From Camarhynchus parvulus (lineage: Eukaryota > Chordata > Aves > Passeriformes > Thraupidae): 64,000 nt of DNA. The DNA lies in contig NC_044584.1 of assembly GCF_901933205.1 (NCBI RefSeq), forward strand, positions 12,875,001 through 12,939,000, read 5' to 3'. A program made the translations under genes and the position numbers. The notes beneath the pieces were generated by a model, which did not search any database, was not told the origin of the DNA, and saw only the letters and a list, made by a program, of their open reading frames with translations. Shown in pieces: positions 61,375 to 64,000 of this stretch (the stretch's first letter is position 1; each line of letters opens with the position of its first letter).

Positions 61375-64000
61375 CAAATAAACTCCAGAGAAGATGTGGT
61401 TGAAGATGTCCCACAGCCGAGCAGTCATTCCCAGCACACATCATAGGGAGGAGAAAGACACAGGAAAAGGTCTAACTTAGGCTAGTGAAGAACAGAAATA
61501 CAACAAAAAGAAAAGGCTCAGAGAGAAGCCTGACACAGTACAATTCCCTGGCAGGAGGAGCTGTGGGTGTCAGGGCTCCCTGCAGCATGGCAGGGTGAGA
61601 GGGGATGGAGCACAAGGCAGGAACAGCCCTGGGACACTGACCCAGCAGGACTGTCCTGGCTGGAGTGTGTGCAGCACTGCTGACTGCAGGGCTCTGGGCA
61701 CACCCACAGGGACACCTGGGCACCTCTCACTCACAGCAGGGCAGTGCCACAGGCTCACTGCTCAGCCTAGCAGGACTAATCCATCCTGAGTCCATCACTG
61801 GACAGGCGAAGGCTTTTCCAGCCTTCTCCTCCTGGCAGCTCAGTGTTATTCTTGCCTGTGCAACGTGCCCACGATCATGCAGCCCTTCAAACCTCATTCC
61901 CAGAGGAACAGGACCTGTGCCTGGCCTGCTGCAGTTATTTTGAAAATGCTTTTCAGTAAAGACTGCTTAGAAGAAAATATTTGCATTTTGGCAAAAAGAT
62001 TGCAATTGGGTGGAGGGGTTCAGTGTGTGTTCAGGTGAGGGAAGACTTTTAAAAGCCGCTGAAATTTGCCTCTCCAAAGCAGCAAGGTTTTCTCATTTAT
62101 TGAGACATATATTCATCATTGTTCTTTGAGAGTAGAGGTGTCACTCTGCAAAAGGCCATTAAAATGCAAAAATAGAACTAGGCCATCTCTATGCTGCACG
62201 TCAGGGTATGTGCAGGGACATTATTGATCACAGAAATTACACATAAGAGGTTCCTAAAATAACACAGGGGGAGAGGCAGCAGCTCTCACAGTTGTCTTTT
62301 AAGTCTGAAGGTTCAAAATAAAATGGGATCATTACTGAAATGTTAAAGAGGAATAGAAAGTTCCTGTTGATACAGGATTGCCTATGTCCTAATTACGGGA
62401 AGATTTTCTGTCTTCCTTTTCCTCCAGTCTCCTATCTACTTGGCACTTCCTTCAAAAGGAGATGTACATCATCAATAGGGAAAATCAAGTAATCTGAAGG
62501 CTGAAGTCACTTACACTTTGGAATTATTCCTAAGATTATTTGTAATATTGAAATTAAATGGTAGCTTTTAATGTGATATTAATTTCCCTAAAAAATTGCG
62601 ATATAAATTAAAAAATATATACCGTGAGTACTCCCCCCTAGTAAATGCCTGAGTGGTAATTCCAAGGGGGAATATGGAAAGATATTTGTCCCCTGGTCCT
62701 CAGGACAAGTTCTGAAATCCACAATTTTAGCTGCAAAAAGGAAAGTGTATTATAAAATCCATTTCTTCATTTTCTATTACTGCTTGTCTCTAGTGCCTAA
62801 GCATGAAACAGAGTTATTTTACCTCTTGCTGAAATGTCATCAGTGGCTGCACCAGGAAACAATTGTGAGTAAATGAGTGTCAGAGCAGGGAAGGGGTGTG
62901 TGGTGGGTTCCCAGCAGCAGCTCTGGGCTGAGCACCTGGCGGTGGCCTGGGGAGAGCAGGAGCCTCCTGCCCTGCCCGGGCTGGGGCTGCTCCTGGGCTC
63001 TGGGGACACCAGATGTGAGTCAGACACTCCTCAAGGGGCCTTGATAACCACAGCCAGGGGGTTAGATGGGATTCACTTTAAAAATGAGCTGGGCACAGAT
63101 CACCTCTGAATTTACCCACACAGCACGTACCCACTCTGCTTTGCTTGCAGTGTTAGATCTGAAGATTCACCTCAGCGGCCAAAAGCAAATGAGATGGGCT
63201 AAGTCTGAGAGACTCCCTCACCAAAGACTTTGTTTTCCTTCTCAAAAAGAGTTATTTGTGTGATGCTGTCTCACCTAATTATTTTCCCCTGAAACTCTTG
63301 TGCATATATTTGAATAAAACAACATTATGTAAATAGAAAATAATTCAACTCTAGAAATCATTGCAATAACAATGTGGAACACACCATAACTAAGCAGCTA
63401 AATGTTAGGATATTATTCTGCATAAAGGGCCAATCCAAATTACTGCGGCTCATATAAATGCCTGCTTAGATAAGGCTTGGCGTTGATTAAAAGAACAATA
63501 CCTAGGGCTCTAAAACAGTACTTTAAAAATTATTTATTTTTAGTGTTTAGAAGTTAACATCTAAAGATTCAAAGAATCAAATTGTCCCTTTTGGAAGGCA
63601 GGACATCACTATTCACTAAAAAAAAACCCAAAACATCAATTTCAAGAAACTAATAAAAATCATAATCAGAAAACAGAGGAGGGATCACACCTGAGGAAAA
63701 GAGGGGCAGGTTTGAAGACCTGTTGGAAAAATTATATTCCATTTCTATCTGATGGCCCAGAAGTATTCATCTGCACACTGGGAAAAAGGACTTGGGCCCA
63801 CCATGTGTCATTATCTTTCAGCATTCATCCAATAGAGGAAATTCTTTAAAACACTCAAAAACAAGGTGTGCTGTCAAGCCTTAGAACAAAACAGAATTAA
63901 AACAATTTAGTATTCATTTAATCCATGAATTAAGGGACAAGGGAAAGGAAGGGAGAAAGGAATAGAAATGGACATGGTCATGAATAACCACTAATGCAGA
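61375..64000. other. Gene-free stretch to the right edge
   Basis: No gene recognised. GC-rich CpG-poor islets at 61550-61790 and 62890-63020 create short frames on both strands. The segment 62550-62660 is AT-rich with TTAAT words and could be a conserved noncoding element. A decayed AGAATCA-like patch at 63565-63610 is too poor to call CR1. An A run lies at 63620-63629. Confidence 0.55.

Noticed and set aside
63565..63610. AGAATCA-like start resembling a CR1 3' end on -
   Set aside because: Following sequence departs from the CR1 pattern after the first bases.
1..64000. Search by eye for tRNA, 5S, U6, let-7 or miR-124 type RNA genes, mitochondrial inserts, endogenous viruses, LTR pairs and CRISPR arrays
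   Set aside because: No convincing landmark was found for any of these. Short or diverged copies could have been missed without a profile search.

Overview
The window reads as vertebrate, most likely avian, nuclear DNA. It is moderately AT-rich, with no operons, no ribosome-binding-site/ORF pairs and no coding frame longer than about 225 codons. Its recognisable interspersed repeats are 5'-truncated CR1 LINE tails plus a few very old amniote relics (MIR SINEs and an L2/L3-type LINE tail). CR1 tails with the AGAATCA-type 3' end and scarce repeats (about 1.4 kb recognised in 64 kb, near 2 percent) fit a bird. The style of the CR1 tails suggests a passerine, but that is inference; crocodilians and turtles also carry CR1.

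I found no protein-coding gene or exon that I can assign to a family, no tRNA, rRNA or other classical RNA gene, no intact transposon, no endogenous virus and no CRISPR array. The longer open frames are short, low-complexity or GC-driven, and often overlap open frames on the other strand. I read the window as intergenic DNA or the inside of a very large intron.

Layout: 1-5.8 kb is unmarked DNA with small tandem duplications. A well-preserved MIR lies at 5.8-5.95 kb. 6-31 kb is mostly unmarked, with CR1 stubs at 13.6 and 29.2 kb, a minisatellite at 19.7 kb, an AT-rich palindromic candidate enhancer at 21.8 kb and a MIR core at 23.7 kb. An older CR1 tail of about 400 bp sits at 31.3-31.7 kb. 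32-51 kb is unmarked apart from an X-box-like motif at 35.9 kb, a CpG-poor GC-rich islet at 38 kb and a homeodomain-site cluster at 42.6 kb. 51.3-52.0 kb is the only CpG-rich stretch and contains a 9-bp tandem repeat; it is followed at 52.7-53.4 kb by a segment unusually free of stops in three frames. A CR1 tail of about 410 bp lies at 56.4-56.8 kb, a MIR and an L2/L3 tail at 58.6 and 59.2 kb, a homeodomain-site cluster at 60.0 kb and a 41-bp-unit tandem repeat at 61.3 kb.

No set of genes works together here. The most useful leads are regulatory: the CpG-rich stretch with its downstream low-stop segment, the AT-rich homeodomain-site clusters, and the ancient SINE/LINE relics. All depend on cross-species conservation or transcription data that cannot be seen from one sequence. 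I see no sign of a previously undescribed multi-gene system.
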